This document shows, piece after piece, positions 11,790 to 22,319 of a DNA stretch of 64,000 nt. This DNA comes from Homarus americanus (taxonomy: Eukaryota > Arthropoda > Malacostraca > Decapoda > Nephropidae). The notes below the pieces were generated by a model. It had not been told where the DNA came from. It did not search any database and worked only from the letters and a program-made list of their open reading frames with translations. The position numbers and the translations under genes are program-made. Every line of letters starts with the position of its first letter. The first letter of the stretch is position 1. The stretch lies in assembly GCF_018991925.1 (NCBI RefSeq), contig NW_024751942.1:61001-125000 (forward strand). The letters run 5' to 3'.

Positions 11790-12270
11790 TGGGTAGTTTA
11801 ACCAAGAAGGTAAAACAGGTTTGTTGGTAATGAATGAATAAGGTAATCCGTCTGTACAAAAACACGCCCGTTATGAAGAAAATCGTCTCTAGGAATGAAA
11901 ATTACTCCAGTTCTTAAGGTTCCTGCTGGTGAATGAACAGGTCCCTTAACTTCTAAATAAAAAGGTCGAAATAAATTTCCCTTAACTTCTAAAATAAACA
12001 CCATCACTACCTGACCTTAATGAGCAGGTGCGTGAGATGAACAGAGCGTTACCTCAGGAGTGAAAAGGCTACCAACCTCTAGGACAGGTGAACAAGGTAA
12101 CTACAGTATATATAATAATTTACCCAATAAACAGGTAAATATACTGGTGACTGGACAGGTTCCCATTACTAAGAATACGGGGCTTATAATACCAGTACCT
12201 TACTCCCGAGAACTGGTTATGTATACTGAATCACCCTGAGCTAGTGAAGACTTATTGTTTCAGCCAGGAA
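11790..12270. other. Unique region, nothing recognised
   Basis: Contains an approximate direct repeat (CCCTTAACTTCTAAATAAA at 11942-11960 and CCCTTAACTTCTAAAATAAA at 11979-11998). No gene or transposon signature is seen. Confidence 0.55.
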
Positions 12271-12272
12271 GT

Positions 12273-12418
12273 CAGTTAACTGATTCAGCTAAATATCATA
12301 CAAGAGTTGACTGATTCAGCTAAATATCATACAAGAGTTGACTGATTCAGCTAAATATCATACAAGAGTTGACTGATTCAGCTAAATATCATACAAGAGT
12401 TGACTGATTCAGCTAAAA
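12273..12418. repeat. 31-bp minisatellite, about 5 copies
   Basis: The unit is TTGACTGATTCAGCTAAATA followed by TCATACAAGAG (31 bp). Internal copies are identical, implying recent expansion. Confidence 0.95.
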
Positions 12419-12544
12419 TCTAATACTGTTTGAGAAGTTGAAGACCAAAGATGGAAATGTTGTGGTCACTATCGAATTAAGACTAACAGTAGGAAGAGGA
12501 GGCGTAATGCCAGTCACTTTAGGTTCAGTGAATTAGTCCAATAA

Positions 12545-12690
12545 GTATGTTATTTTAAGCCCTTGAGTACGATGACTTAATCCTTTGAGTACAATGACTT
12601 AACCCGAAGGGTACAGTGACAACCCCTTGAATATGATGACCTATATCCTAGAGTACGATGACATTATGACCCGTTAGTAATGAGGACCAA
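12545..12690. repeat. Diverged 22-bp array of the CCCTTGAGTACGATG family
   Basis: Six or so 20-22 bp units such as ACTTAATCCTTTGAGTACAA, with later units drifting (GAATATGATG, TAGAGTACGATG). The unit corresponds to the core of the 1-2698 satellite without its 9-bp TGTTATATA insertion. See also 37.7, 41.0 and 45.2 kb. Confidence 0.8.
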
Positions 12691-12699
12691 TAGGATCAC

Positions 12700-13790
12700 C
12701 TTGTTTGTGATTTACATAAGTGCAGAGTACAGGTAGATGAAAATATATCGAGCCGTAGTGTTAAGTTTGCGGACGACACGAAGATATTGGGAAGATAGCA
12801 AGTCAAGGCGGTGTCGCAACAATGCAGAAAGACCCGAATGAATTGTTCAAATGATCTTGAGACTGGCAATTGATCTGTGTTTCAATTTCAACAGTTTATT
12901 TCTTATTATAGGAAACGGGACCCTAGTGCTGTCACAAGGTTCCCCTGTACAACGTTACCAGAAGCATCTGTCAGGAGTGTCAAGTACATATAAATTAAAT
13001 AATATAAAGGGTCTAAGGAAGGAAGGACATTCCCTCAAAATAACATCAATATTATTTATATGAAATATCTGGCCAGCATGCTGGTGATAAGCATCGTGCC
13101 TCTGTCAGGAGGTCAGGGAGTGGTGGTCCAGCAGGCGCCACCGAAGTGTTGTGTGCGAGGACATCTCAGGTTGTCGTGGATGAGTGCAGCTGTCTGCTCT
13201 CTTGCATAATACACAAGCAGGTTGCTCGGGGGAGGTGGGGATACCAATTTCTCAAGCAAAGCCGTACCAGATGAGCAGCAATTACGTCCCTCTTCTGCGA
13301 CCCTTTCCCGTAGACCTTTAACATTACGAAATACAAGACCCAACACATAGGATACAACAACCCCAACCACAACTATTCTGTTAATAACACTTTCACTAAG
13401 GTGATTTCGGAACTATGTCAACTCGATTATCCAATTAGACTGAGGGCCTTAGGACTAACAACCCTTCAGACAAAGCACAATAGGGCAGATCTCATTGCCA
13501 CATTCAAAATACTGAAAGGGATGGAAAAAGTGAACCTGGGCCATTTCTTTGTTATGTCACGCACCACCAACACGAGGGAACACAACTACTAGCTACTATC
13601 ATGCACAACGAATACAAGGAAATACTTTTCACGCAGAGGCTGGTAGATCTACAGTATGGAACGGTCTGCCATCCCAAACTGTGGAACCAAGAAGAGTATT
13701 GGGCTTCAGAATAGCCCTTGAAAATATTATCAAGAATAATGGAGGGATCCTACATAGGTTAGGTTAGTTTAGGGACTGGGGCCAATCTGA
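12700..13790 (+). pseudogene. Decayed CR1/jockey-like LINE (RT motif C to C-terminus), interrupted
   Basis: Plus-strand fragments in shifting frames give the region before RT motif C (FVIYISAEY, about 12709), the catalytic-type FADDTKILGR at about 12767, then pieces resembling the RT palm-to-thumb segment. From 13401 the frame reads LRALGLTTLQTKHNRADLIA and FKILKGMEKVN, then NTREHNY. After a frameshift comes VWNGLPSQTVEPRRVLGFR, the VWNxLPxxVV...F signature at the C-terminus of CR1/jockey-type ORF2. Many frameshifts and stops are present. The block 13090-13375 does not fit the element: on the minus strand it is open for 85 codons but unrecognised, and may be a nested insertion. Confidence 0.75.
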
Positions 13791-13799
13791 CTAGTTTAC

Positions 13800-14240
13800 C
13801 TTCGAAACTGTACAGTGTTCTCAATAATTTACTCTACGTGGGTAATGCTGATACGATTTAGAACTACTTTTGACTTCAACAGTCCAGGAAGTCACCAGTT
13901 AAGGAAGTTTTACAACTAAACCTGAGTTCTCTCCCAACGTGGTTTTTATGACTACACCTGACTTCAACACCTGAGCGGGCAAGTTTATAAGACTACTATA
14001 CCTGACTTCAATACCTGTGCAATTTTATAAGACTACACCCACTACTCCTGACTTTAACACCTAACCAAGTTTTCAAGACAAATTCAGTACACACATGACG
14101 TCACCCACTACACCTGACTTCACCATCCAGATAATTTTCAAAACAACACCCATTACACACCTGACTTCACCATCCAGGTAATTTTCAAAACTACATCCTC
14201 TATACCTGACTCCACTAAGCCAGGGAAGCGTTATAGTCAT
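13800..14240. repeat. Degenerate repeat around CACCTGACTTCA
   Basis: ACACCTGACTTCAACACCT, TACCTGACTTCAATACCT, ACCTGACTTCACCATCCAG and similar words recur roughly every 50-80 bp with AATTTTCAAAACTACA spacers. This is an old, diverged tandem array. Confidence 0.65.
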
Positions 14241-14394
14241 ACCTGACGCCACGACCAGCTGAGGAAGTTGGCCAGACGAGGAAAAAGAGGGAGGAGGGTG
14301 AGATGTTCCAGCTTGGTGACCACAACAACTACCGCCACTTCCTGAAACATCTCCACGCATCTGTAGCTCTTAGAGTCATCATAACTGTACTGCA

Positions 14395-14510
14395 GGAGGG
14401 GGGTGGGGTGAAGGATGGGGGAAAGAGGGGAAAGGAATGGAGGGAAAGGAGGGAGGGATGGATGATAAAAGGAAGGGACGGAGGGAGAGAAAGAACAGGA
14501 AGAAAGGAAG

Positions 14511-14560
<50 letters not shown>
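14395..14560. repeat. GGA/GA purine tract
   Basis: GGGGAAAGGGAGGGA sequence passes into a GA run at about 14515-14560. Confidence 0.92.
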
Positions 14561-14563
<3 letters not shown>

Positions 14564-14754
14564 AAGAGAAAGTTATTTTATCATTGACCACTAAGACTCC
14601 CGTTCGAATGTATGAGTCGTCTAGGAAGGGCGGTGGACCGTTCTTTGTGCTGATACTACTGCAGAGTCTTGGGGGTGACCTGGGTCTCACGGTGGCTGAG
14701 GCGACGCTATCCACGACACCCACACAAGTTGATAACGGGACGAAGATGCATGGT

Positions 14755-15960
14755 GAGGTGAGGCAAGGTTGGTGAGGGAGGGGTGGTGAGGGGTGGTGAG
14801 GAAGGGGTGGGTGAGGAGGGAGGGAGGAAGGGGTGGTGAGGGAGGGATGGGAGGAAGGGGTGGTGGGGAGGATGAGGAGGAAGGTGGTGGTGAGGAAGGG
14901 GTGGTGAGGGAGGGTTGGTGAGGGAGGGTGGTGAGGGAGGGATGGTGAGGAAGGGTGGTGAAGGAGGAGGGAGGTGGTGGAGGGATGGTGTGAAGGTGGT
15001 GAGGGAGGGATGGTGGGAGGAAGGGGTGGGGGAGGAGGGAGGTGGAGGAGGGAGGTGATGGTGAGGAGGAAGGGGTGGTGAGGAGGGGTGGGTGAGGGAG
15101 GGATGGGGGGGGAGGTGGTGAGGGAGGGGGGTGGTGAGGAGGGAGGGATGGGTGGTGAGGAAAAGGGGGGAGGTGAGGAAGGAAGGTGGTGAGGAGGGGA
15201 GGAGGGGGTGAGTGAGGGAGAGGAGGGATGGTGGGAAGGGGTGGTGGGAGGGTGGTGGGATGGTGGAGGAAGGGTGGTGAGAGGGGTGGTGAGGGGGAGG
15301 GATGGTGGAGAAGGGGTGGGGAGGGGAGGGAGGGAAGGGGTGGTGAGGAGGGCTGGTGAGAGGGATTGAGGAAGGGGGAGGAGGGGAGAGGAAGGTGGTG
15401 AGGAGGGTGGTGGAGGGAGGGATGGTGGTGGGGGGAGAGGAAGGTGGTGAGGATGGTGGGAGGGATGGTGAGAGGTGGTGAGGAGGGCTGGTGAGGAGGG
15501 ATGGTGAGGGGTGGGAGGGAGGGGTGGTGAGGGAAGGGGTGGTGAGGAGGGATGGTGAGGGTGGGTGAGGAAGGTGGTTGGAGGAGGGGGGTGAGAAGGG
15601 GTGGGTGGGAGAAGGGTGGTGAGAGAGGGGTGGTGAGGAAGGGGGAGGGGAGGGATGGTGAGGAAGGGATGGTGAGGTAGGGGTGGTGAGGGAGGGATGG
15701 TGAGGAAGGGGTGGTGAGGGAGGGATGGTGAGGAAGGGATGGTGAGGTAGGGGTGGTGAGGGAGGGATGGTGAGGAAGGGGTGGTGAGGGAGGGATGGTG
15801 AGGAAGGGATGGTGAGGTAGGGGTGGTGAGGGATTGCAAGGAAGTGAAAGATGGTGAGGAAAGGATGAGTGGTGAGTGTTTGTGTGGGATGGTGAGGAAG
15901 GAGTAAGTGTTTGTGAGGAGTAGTGAGGAAGAGATGAGTATAGTGAAGGAGGGTGAATAA
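14755..15960. repeat. G-rich 14-bp satellite with a 70-bp higher-order unit
   Basis: Monomers of GGTGAGGAAGGGGT and GGTGAGGGAGGGAT fill 1.2 kb. From about 15657 to 15832 five 14-mers in a fixed order repeat as a 70-bp block about 2.5 times. The plus strand is nearly free of C, giving strong G-quadruplex potential. The 486- and 440-residue Pro/Ser/His/Thr frames on the minus strand exist only because CCT/CAC/TCC repeats lack stop codons. Confidence 0.93.
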
Positions 15961-16149
15961 AAATATCCCTCTTATCTACATCAGAAATCACTAACTCATT
16001 AACATACAAATTATGACATCTAACAAATACACTACAAACCCGAAGTTAGTTTTCCCCCTCGTAAGTTAACACCCTAGACCTCTAACTCTAACTTAGTTAA
16101 TCTAAGACGTGGATAACAGTTAACTCTTTACTAAACTAGATTCGTTGCC

Positions 16150-16353
<204 letters not shown>

Positions 16354-16540
16354 ATAGAAAACTAGAAGAAAGAAAGAAAGAAAATTAAGAGAGAAAGAGA
16401 CTGTCACAGTAACTAACACCTGTCACTTACCTGTCATTACCTGAGTGAAATGTCGGTCTCCCTGTCAGTGCTGTCTGTCCAGGTGTCAAGCTCAGGTTTT
16501 TTATGTCCAGTTTATTACATTTCGTGTTAACTATAGACTC

Positions 16541-17395
16541 AATGTCATGTGTGGAGTTAATGTGTCACGTGTCGACTACCATGTGTGGAGTTAATGTGTC
16601 ATGTGTCGACTACCATGTGTGGAGTTAATGTGTCACGTGTCGACTACCATGTGTGGAGTGTGTCAGTTACATGTGTGGGTGTGTGTCATGTGTCGACTAC
16701 CATGTGTGGAGTTAATGTCACGTGTCGACTACCATGTGTGGAGTTAATGTGTCACGTGTCGACTACCATGTGTGGAGTTAATGTGTCATGTGTCGACTAC
16801 CATGAGTGGAGTTAATGTGTCATGTGTCGACTACCATGTGTGGAGTTAATGTGTCACGTGTCGACTACCATGTGTGGAGTTAATGTGTCATGTGTCGACT
16901 ACCATGTGTGGAGTTAATGTGTCACGTGTCGACTACCATGTGTGGAGTTAATGTGTCACGTGTCGACTACCATGTGTGGAGTTAATGTGTCATGTCGACT
17001 ACCATGTGGATGTGTAATGTGTCACGTGTCGCTACCATATGTTGGTTAATGTGTCGTGTCGACTACCATGTGTGGAGTTAATGTGTCATGTGTCGACTAC
17101 CATGTGTGGAGTTAATGTGTCACGTGTCGACTACCATGTGTGGAGTTAATGTGTCATGTGTCGACTACCATGTGTGGAGTTAATGTGTCACGTGTCGACT
17201 ACCATGTGTGGAGTTAATGTGTCACGTGTCGACTACCATGTGTGGAGTTAATGTGTCATGTGTCGACTACCATGTGTGGAGTTAATGTGTCATGTGTCGA
17301 CTACCATGTGTGGAGTTAATGTGTCACGTGTCGACTACCATGTGTGGAGTTAATGTGTCATGTGTCGACTACCATGAGTGGAGTTAATGTAATGT
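16541..17395. repeat. 34-bp minisatellite, about 25 copies, with E-box in each monomer
   Basis: The unit is ATGTGTGGAGTTAATGTGTC followed by A(C/T)GTGTCGACTACC. About a dozen monomers carry CACGTG and about ten carry CATGTG, alternating irregularly. The difference is a C-to-T at a CpG. Every monomer has TCGAC. A few copies near 16660-16690 and 16995-17055 are shortened. Confidence 0.96.
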
Positions 17396-18115
17396 GTCAA
17401 CTGTGTCATGTGTCAAGTTAACATGCCATCTATCACTGTATTGTGTAAACTTACTGCATGTTTCATCTATCACTGTGTCATCTGGCATGCAGGTACCACT
17501 GTGTGTCAAGTGTCAAGTTTGTCATTTTGTGAATATCAGTCAGGTGTGTCATGTTTTGTAGGGAATATCATGTGTTAACTGTGTCCGTTACGTAAGATTA
17601 TATACCTCATGACAGCTTCATATGTCACGCTTCAACACCTACTGTCATGTGTCATAACTGACCTGTCATACCATCTGCCACCCCTCGCCTTCACAAGCTC
17701 CTAGACTAAGCATAACAGGTGATGGGTGGTCTTGTTATTCTTGCTTTATCATTGTGAGTAGAACGAAGTTACGAAGAAGGAAGAAGAGAGAAAAAATGAA
17801 GAATGAAATAATAATAATAATAACAATAAAAACAACACTAACAATATTGGATGTTTGAATGAGACGAACGGATGAACTATATCAACAAGGGCTTAGTGCC
17901 TTCTGGCGGCTGAGCTAAGAAGAACACACTGCCAAGAGGTGACTGAAGCCATAACAACAACAACATTACACTACTCTTACCAAGAATAAAAAAAAATCAC
18001 CTAAAAAATGTTTCTCCTGCTTGGTAAGGTTCTCACAGGAGGACGCTACCGGATAGTGAGGACACCTCCCCTCTTACGCAATGACCTTCTGGGTGCTGTA
18101 CCACTCATGTCGCAA
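17396..18115. other. Flank of the 34-bp array and unique DNA
   Basis: 17396-17660 keeps TGTCA-rich words like the array next to it, probably ancient copies. 17810-17840 is AAT-rich. No gene is recognised. Confidence 0.6.
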
Positions 18116-18118
18116 GAT

Positions 18119-18189
<71 letters not shown>
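18119..18189. repeat. (GT)n microsatellite
   Basis: An uninterrupted GT run of about 35 units. Confidence 0.97.
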
Positions 18190-18192
<3 letters not shown>

Positions 18193-18412
18193 CCTAGCAT
18201 TACAGCAGAATCGGGGACGTGTGGGAGAGAGAGAGATCAAATTCATAAGTTTTGTCTCACTAAAAGACATAATTAACCTGTAGTATAATTTTCTCCTCAT
18301 ATAATACAACATTCCTTCACTACATGGCTACACGTTTACATCCCCTGATACATAAACACTACAGCGATACATACTTTTGACTCATCAATACAAAAAGTGT
18401 TCCATAGACGGT

Positions 18413-18570
18413 ACAGCTCAAGATTCTAGGAGACATAGACGGTACAGCTCAAGATTCTAGGAGACATAGACGGTACAGCTCAAGATTCTAGGAGATATAG
18501 ACGGTACAGCTCAAGATTCTAGGAGATATAGACGGTACAGCTCAAGATTCTAGGAGACAGAGACGGTACA
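18413..18570. repeat. 31-bp minisatellite, 5 copies
   Basis: The unit is ATAGACGGTACAGCTCAAGA followed by TTCTAGGAGAC (31 bp). The only variation is ATATAG for ACATAG, with a diverged last copy. Confidence 0.96.
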
Positions 18571-18699
18571 AGTGACAACCAATGACACTATGACCTTGTG
18601 ACAGGTGATAGCCAGGCTGACAGGGAGTCACGTAGCACCCATCAAGGTCACCTGCTGTACCTCCTTGTGTTTGACCTTCATTTATAGCCACCACCAGCC

Positions 18700-18870
18700 T
18701 CGCCTCATCCATCACCTGTCACATGCTTGTTATCTCACCCATCACACGTCTCACCCGTCACACACTTTCTGCCCGTCACACACTACTCATCAATAATTCC
18801 ACCTGATACACTCTACCCGCAACGCACTTCACCCGTCACACACTTTCCGCCCGTCACACACTCCACTTAA
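18700..18870. repeat. Degenerate CCCGTCACACACTTTC repeat
   Basis: CACCCGTCACACACTTTCTG, CCCGTCACACACTACTC and CCCGTCACACACTTTCCG recur in a diverged short array. A Thr/His/Ser frame over it is not considered coding. Confidence 0.7.
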
Positions 18871-19680
18871 CCCGTCAGACTATATCACCTTAAATATAAT
18901 CACCCTAACCTCCCCCACCCCCCTCCCCGTTAGCGTTTGGGTGGTTAGTAATTAGGTACATTAAGCTGGGAAGTCGGGCGAATCTTGAGGCGCGCAGAGA
19001 TGAACTTTAAAGCTGTTTTATAAGCTTGAATAATTACGTTCAAGTTCAGTTAAAATTCGGTGGTATTATAGCATTGATAGACAGACAGACAGATAGATAA
19101 ACCAGACAAACAAACACAGACAGGTAATTAAGTAAAATCATCATATACATTCACATTAGGTCAGTATCATTATATTACACAGTACATAAACAATATCAAC
19201 AAGTGCAATACGTCGATCCAAACACGGAAGCCTTGAACAGAGAGCGGCCCTATTTTCATTGTATTACTGAACAAAAATCAGATCAACTCTAAGGTAAGAT
19301 AACCAAATGTGATTTTTATTAACATTTTTCAAATATTTTAATATATGATAAATGTTTAATGTTTATAATGTGTTTTAGCTGGTTGGGATTAATACAATTA
19401 TTTCATTTGGATAAAACTGGTAATTCTTCTAGTGGATATTGTATTAACCAATCACCACTGAGCGTCCCCAAGCCTCGGCCAATAGGATTAGGTTAATTCA
19501 TATCTCTGGCATTCAGTATTACACAAACATACTGTAACAACACAAATACTATACCTATGATCTAAAATAATAAAATACACTTAAAAAATAAACTAATATT
19601 GATTTTTCGTCATTAGATAATGCTACTGTATATCTTGAATTAATAATACGACAAATATTTGGCTATATTTCACTAATTGC
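18871..19680. other. Unique AT-rich DNA, nothing recognised
   Basis: Two CCAAT words occur at 19449 and 19480 (AACCAATCACC and GGCCAATAGG), but no GC-rich or start-site context supports a promoter. Confidence 0.55.
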
Positions 19681-19685
19681 CTGAA

Positions 19686-19772
19686 GGTTACACACCGTGG
19701 CTAATTTCACCTGAATAACACACCCTAATGCAATCCTAACGTTAGGGTGTCTAATCTTCAGGTGATCCTTTC
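19686..19772. mobile_element. Partial relative of a foldback element
   Basis: GGTGTCTAATCTTCAGGTGA, preceded by CTAACGTTAGG, is shared with the right arm of the hairpin element at 59284-59430. The left part (CACCTGAATAACACACCCTA) is an imperfect inverse of it. Interpreted as a diverged or truncated copy. Confidence 0.5.
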
Positions 19773-19786
19773 AGGGTTTCTACCTA

Positions 19787-20232
19787 ACCTAACAAAACCT
19801 ATCACAACCAAAGTCTTAACCTAACAAAACCTATCACAACCAAAGTCTTAACCTAACTAAACCTATCACAACCAAAGTCTTAACCTAACAAAACCTATCA
19901 CAACCAAAGTCTTAACCTAACTAAACCTAACACAACCAAAGTCTTAACCTAACAAAACCTATCACAACCAAAGTCTTAACCTAACAAAACCTATCACAAC
20001 CAAAGTCTTAACCTAACAAAACCTATCACAACCAAAGTCTTAACCTAACAAAACCTATCACAACCAAAGTCTTAACCTAACAAAACCTATCACAACCAAA
20101 GTCTTAACCTAACTAAACCTATCACAACCAAAGTCTTAACCTAACAAAACCTATCACAACCAAAGTCTTAACCTAACTAAACCTATCACAACCAAAGTCT
20201 TAACCTAACAAAACCTAACCTAACTGACCTAA
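19787..20232. repeat. 32-bp CCTAA-rich minisatellite, about 13.5 copies
   Basis: The unit is AACCTAACAAAACCTATCAC plus AACCAAAGTCTT (32 bp), with A/T variants at one site (AACAAA or AACTAA). It ends in AACCTAACCTAACTGACCTA, an arthropod-telomere-like CCTAA tail. Confidence 0.95.
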
Positions 20233-20360
20233 CCTACCCAAAGGTCTACCATTAACCCCACACCCTTAACTGTACGGTTACATTATCTCTTCCTGCCTTT
20301 AACTTCAGCTTATTTAAACAGTCCTTCGATACCTTAACTCAAACGCCTTCATTTAACTTT

Positions 20361-20449
20361 GGTTGGGTTGGGCTGGGTTGGGTTAGGTTGGGTTAGGTTA
20401 GGTTGGGCTGGGTTGGGCTGGGTTGGGTTAGGTTAGGTTAGGATTTATG
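20361..20449. repeat. TTAGG/TTGGG telomere-like tract
   Basis: GGTTGGGTTGGGCTGGGTTG continues as GGTTAGGTTAGG. The pentamer TTAGG is the usual arthropod telomere repeat. Here it is mixed with TTGGG and GGGCT, so it is an interstitial, diverged block. It lies 130 bp from a CCTAA-rich array of opposite polarity. Confidence 0.8.
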
Positions 20450-20940
20450 CTATTCTCTCACAGTTTATAATACATCCATTTACGTAAATGCTCCTAAGTC
20501 GTCAAAATGAAATATACTAAAATCACCACTAAGAAACACGACAGACATACACACACACCGGCCCTCAAAACCCCTAACTGATATAGATTACTGAATACAC
20601 AACTACAATAATCCACTCGAAAAATATTCCTCATATATTTCAACCAAAAATACGATAGATGCTACGACAAAAATAAGAAAAGTTGTTGTTGTATTTTTAA
20701 GACGACGTCACACGCTTACAAATAAACATACGGACGAGAACATACCGAAAAAATGGTACACAATGCAACCCATGACAAAGAGGCCTCAAGGACACTCATT
20801 ATTAACGCTGAGGAAAACTTGGACCAGGACAGGGAATGGTGTGTGTCTGTGTGTGTGTGTGTGTGTATGAGCACGTCACGTCATCAAGGGCCTTATGTGA
20901 CTCACCAGTAATAGTGACATCATTAAGAACGTCTCCCATT
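20450..20940. other. Unique AT-rich DNA with short GT run
   Basis: No gene, RNA or transposon signature is seen. A GT run lies at 20841-20866. Confidence 0.55.
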
Positions 20941-20944
20941 ATGA

Positions 20945-21360
20945 TACAGATTGAAGGTCAAGCTGAGACATAAAGCAACCTGAGTCAAGCTGAATCATAA
21001 AGCAACCTGAGTCAAGCTGAAACATAAAGCAACCTGAGTCAAGCTGAATCATAAAGCAACCTGAGTCAAGCTGAATCATAAAGCAACCTGAGTCAAGCTG
21101 AGACATACAGCAACCTGAGTCAAGCTGAGACATAAAGCAACCTGAGTCAAGCTGAGACATAAAGCAACCTGAGTCAAGCTGAATCATAAAGCAACCTGAG
21201 TCAAGCTGAATCATAAAGCAACCTGAGTCAAGCTGAATCATAAAGCAACCTGAGTCAAGCTGAATCATAAAGCAACCTGAGTCAAGCTGAATCATAAAGC
21301 AACCTGAATCAAGCTGAATCATAAAGCAACCTGAGTCAAGCTGAGACATAAAGCAACCTG
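20945..21360. repeat. 27-bp minisatellite, about 15 copies, AP-1-like motif in each
   Basis: The unit is CTGAGTCAAGCTGA(GA/AT)CATAAAGCAAC. Because 27 is a multiple of 3, the minus strand is open throughout as a 9-residue repeat (QLDSGCFM plus I or S), giving a 136-residue frame. There is no promoter or splice evidence, so coding is doubtful. TGAGTCA in nearly every monomer matches the AP-1/CNC-Maf heptamer. Confidence 0.95.
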
Positions 21361-21379
21361 ATTCTACCTAATAAGTTCA

Positions 21380-21915
21380 CTATGGCATATGAGGGACCAG
21401 GAAGCAGATAAGTACTGAAATAAGACCCTTTCTCCTTCATCCTCATCATTAATTAAAGGTGTATCTAGAAAGGTAAAATAAAAAGTTCATAGTCTGGTCA
21501 ATCCCCTCCCCCGGAAGAACAGTCTTATAAAGTTTAAATGGAAATCAAACTTAAAACAGGACGAAGAGGCTGAAGTTAAACCAAGAGTGTTATCGTGCTT
21601 ACAAGGTTCTCAGTACAGTGTATCAACAGGCGTGAAGGACACACAACCATCTGGCGTCTGCACATAAAAAAAGGACAGACAGACAAACACAGACAGACAG
21701 ACACAGACAGACAGACAGACATCCAACTTAACATAAGGAAGAAGCCAGATGGTCTCGTTAGTCTCCTCGTTTCACAGTAATAAAAAAAAAATCTTGTTTG
21801 TTAAGATGTTTTGGTGAATTGGTGATGACCTTCTGTATTAAAGAGGGAATACAGACTCAGGTGTATAGTGTGAAAGGGAGGCTGAACAGATTAATGTGCC
21901 TTATTCTCCCACCAC
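21380..21915. other. Unique region with CAGA run
   Basis: A degenerate (CAGA)n tract lies at about 21673-21722. Nothing else is recognised. Confidence 0.55.
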
Positions 21916-21919
21916 AATG

Positions 21920-22300
21920 ATCAAGATGTTCTATACGACAAAACTGTGAGTGTATACATGATGTTTCTGATCAAATGAACAGATTTTTAGTTATGTTGAC
22001 GCACAAAGGTTAATAAACTGCTTTTTGTAATCTTAATTAACAGATGTATAACATGAACTGACAATATACTAAGAGACATATACTTTTGGTTACAGCATTC
22101 ACTCCGATACTCATCAGTGAATGGTCGCACTCAAAGTATGCGTCTCCTAGTGTCAGTTCATGTTTTACAACTATCAACCAGATTTCAAAATGCCGTTTAT
22201 TGGCCTGCGTGCGTCAACATCAGCTGAAAAACTGTTCATTTGGGCCGAAAAATGCTGTAGTCATTAGCCCGCCGGTGACAGCATCTATAACGTGTCACAC
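21920..22300. mobile_element. Foldback (long imperfect palindrome) element of about 0.35 kb
   Basis: The two halves are reverse complements about a centre near 22109. Exact paired blocks include CATTCACT/AGTGAATG (22096-22103 with 22116-22123), AACATGAACTGAC/GTCAGTTCATGTT (22050-22062 with 22152-22164), GTTGACGCAC/GTGCGTCAAC (21995-22004 with 22209-22218) and AAATGAACAG/CTGTTCATTT (21973-21982 with 22232-22241). Intervening arm sequence also pairs with mismatches. Pairing weakens beyond 21950 and 22264, so the outer ends are uncertain. No coding capacity. Best read as a foldback MITE; a transcribed RNA hairpin is an alternative. Confidence 0.7.
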
Positions 22301-22319
22301 AAACTGATGAAGAAGTGAA

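Noticed and set aside
13113..13370. An 85-codon minus-strand gene
   Set aside because: No family recognised, no splice or start support, and it lies inside a LINE remnant. Kept only as a finding about a possible nested element.
14379..16009. Minus-strand open frames of 486 and 440 residues rich in Pro, Ser, His and Thr
   Set aside because: They overlap each other in different frames across a CCT/CAC polypyrimidine array that has no stop trinucleotides. No splice, start or domain evidence exists.
20361..20449. True chromosome end
   Set aside because: Pentamers are mixed with TTGGG and GGGCT variants and unique sequence continues on both sides, so it is interstitial.
20939..21349. A 136-residue minus-strand protein of 9-residue repeats
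   Set aside because: The monomer length (27) is a multiple of 3, so one stop-free frame propagates through the array. Nothing suggests transcription.
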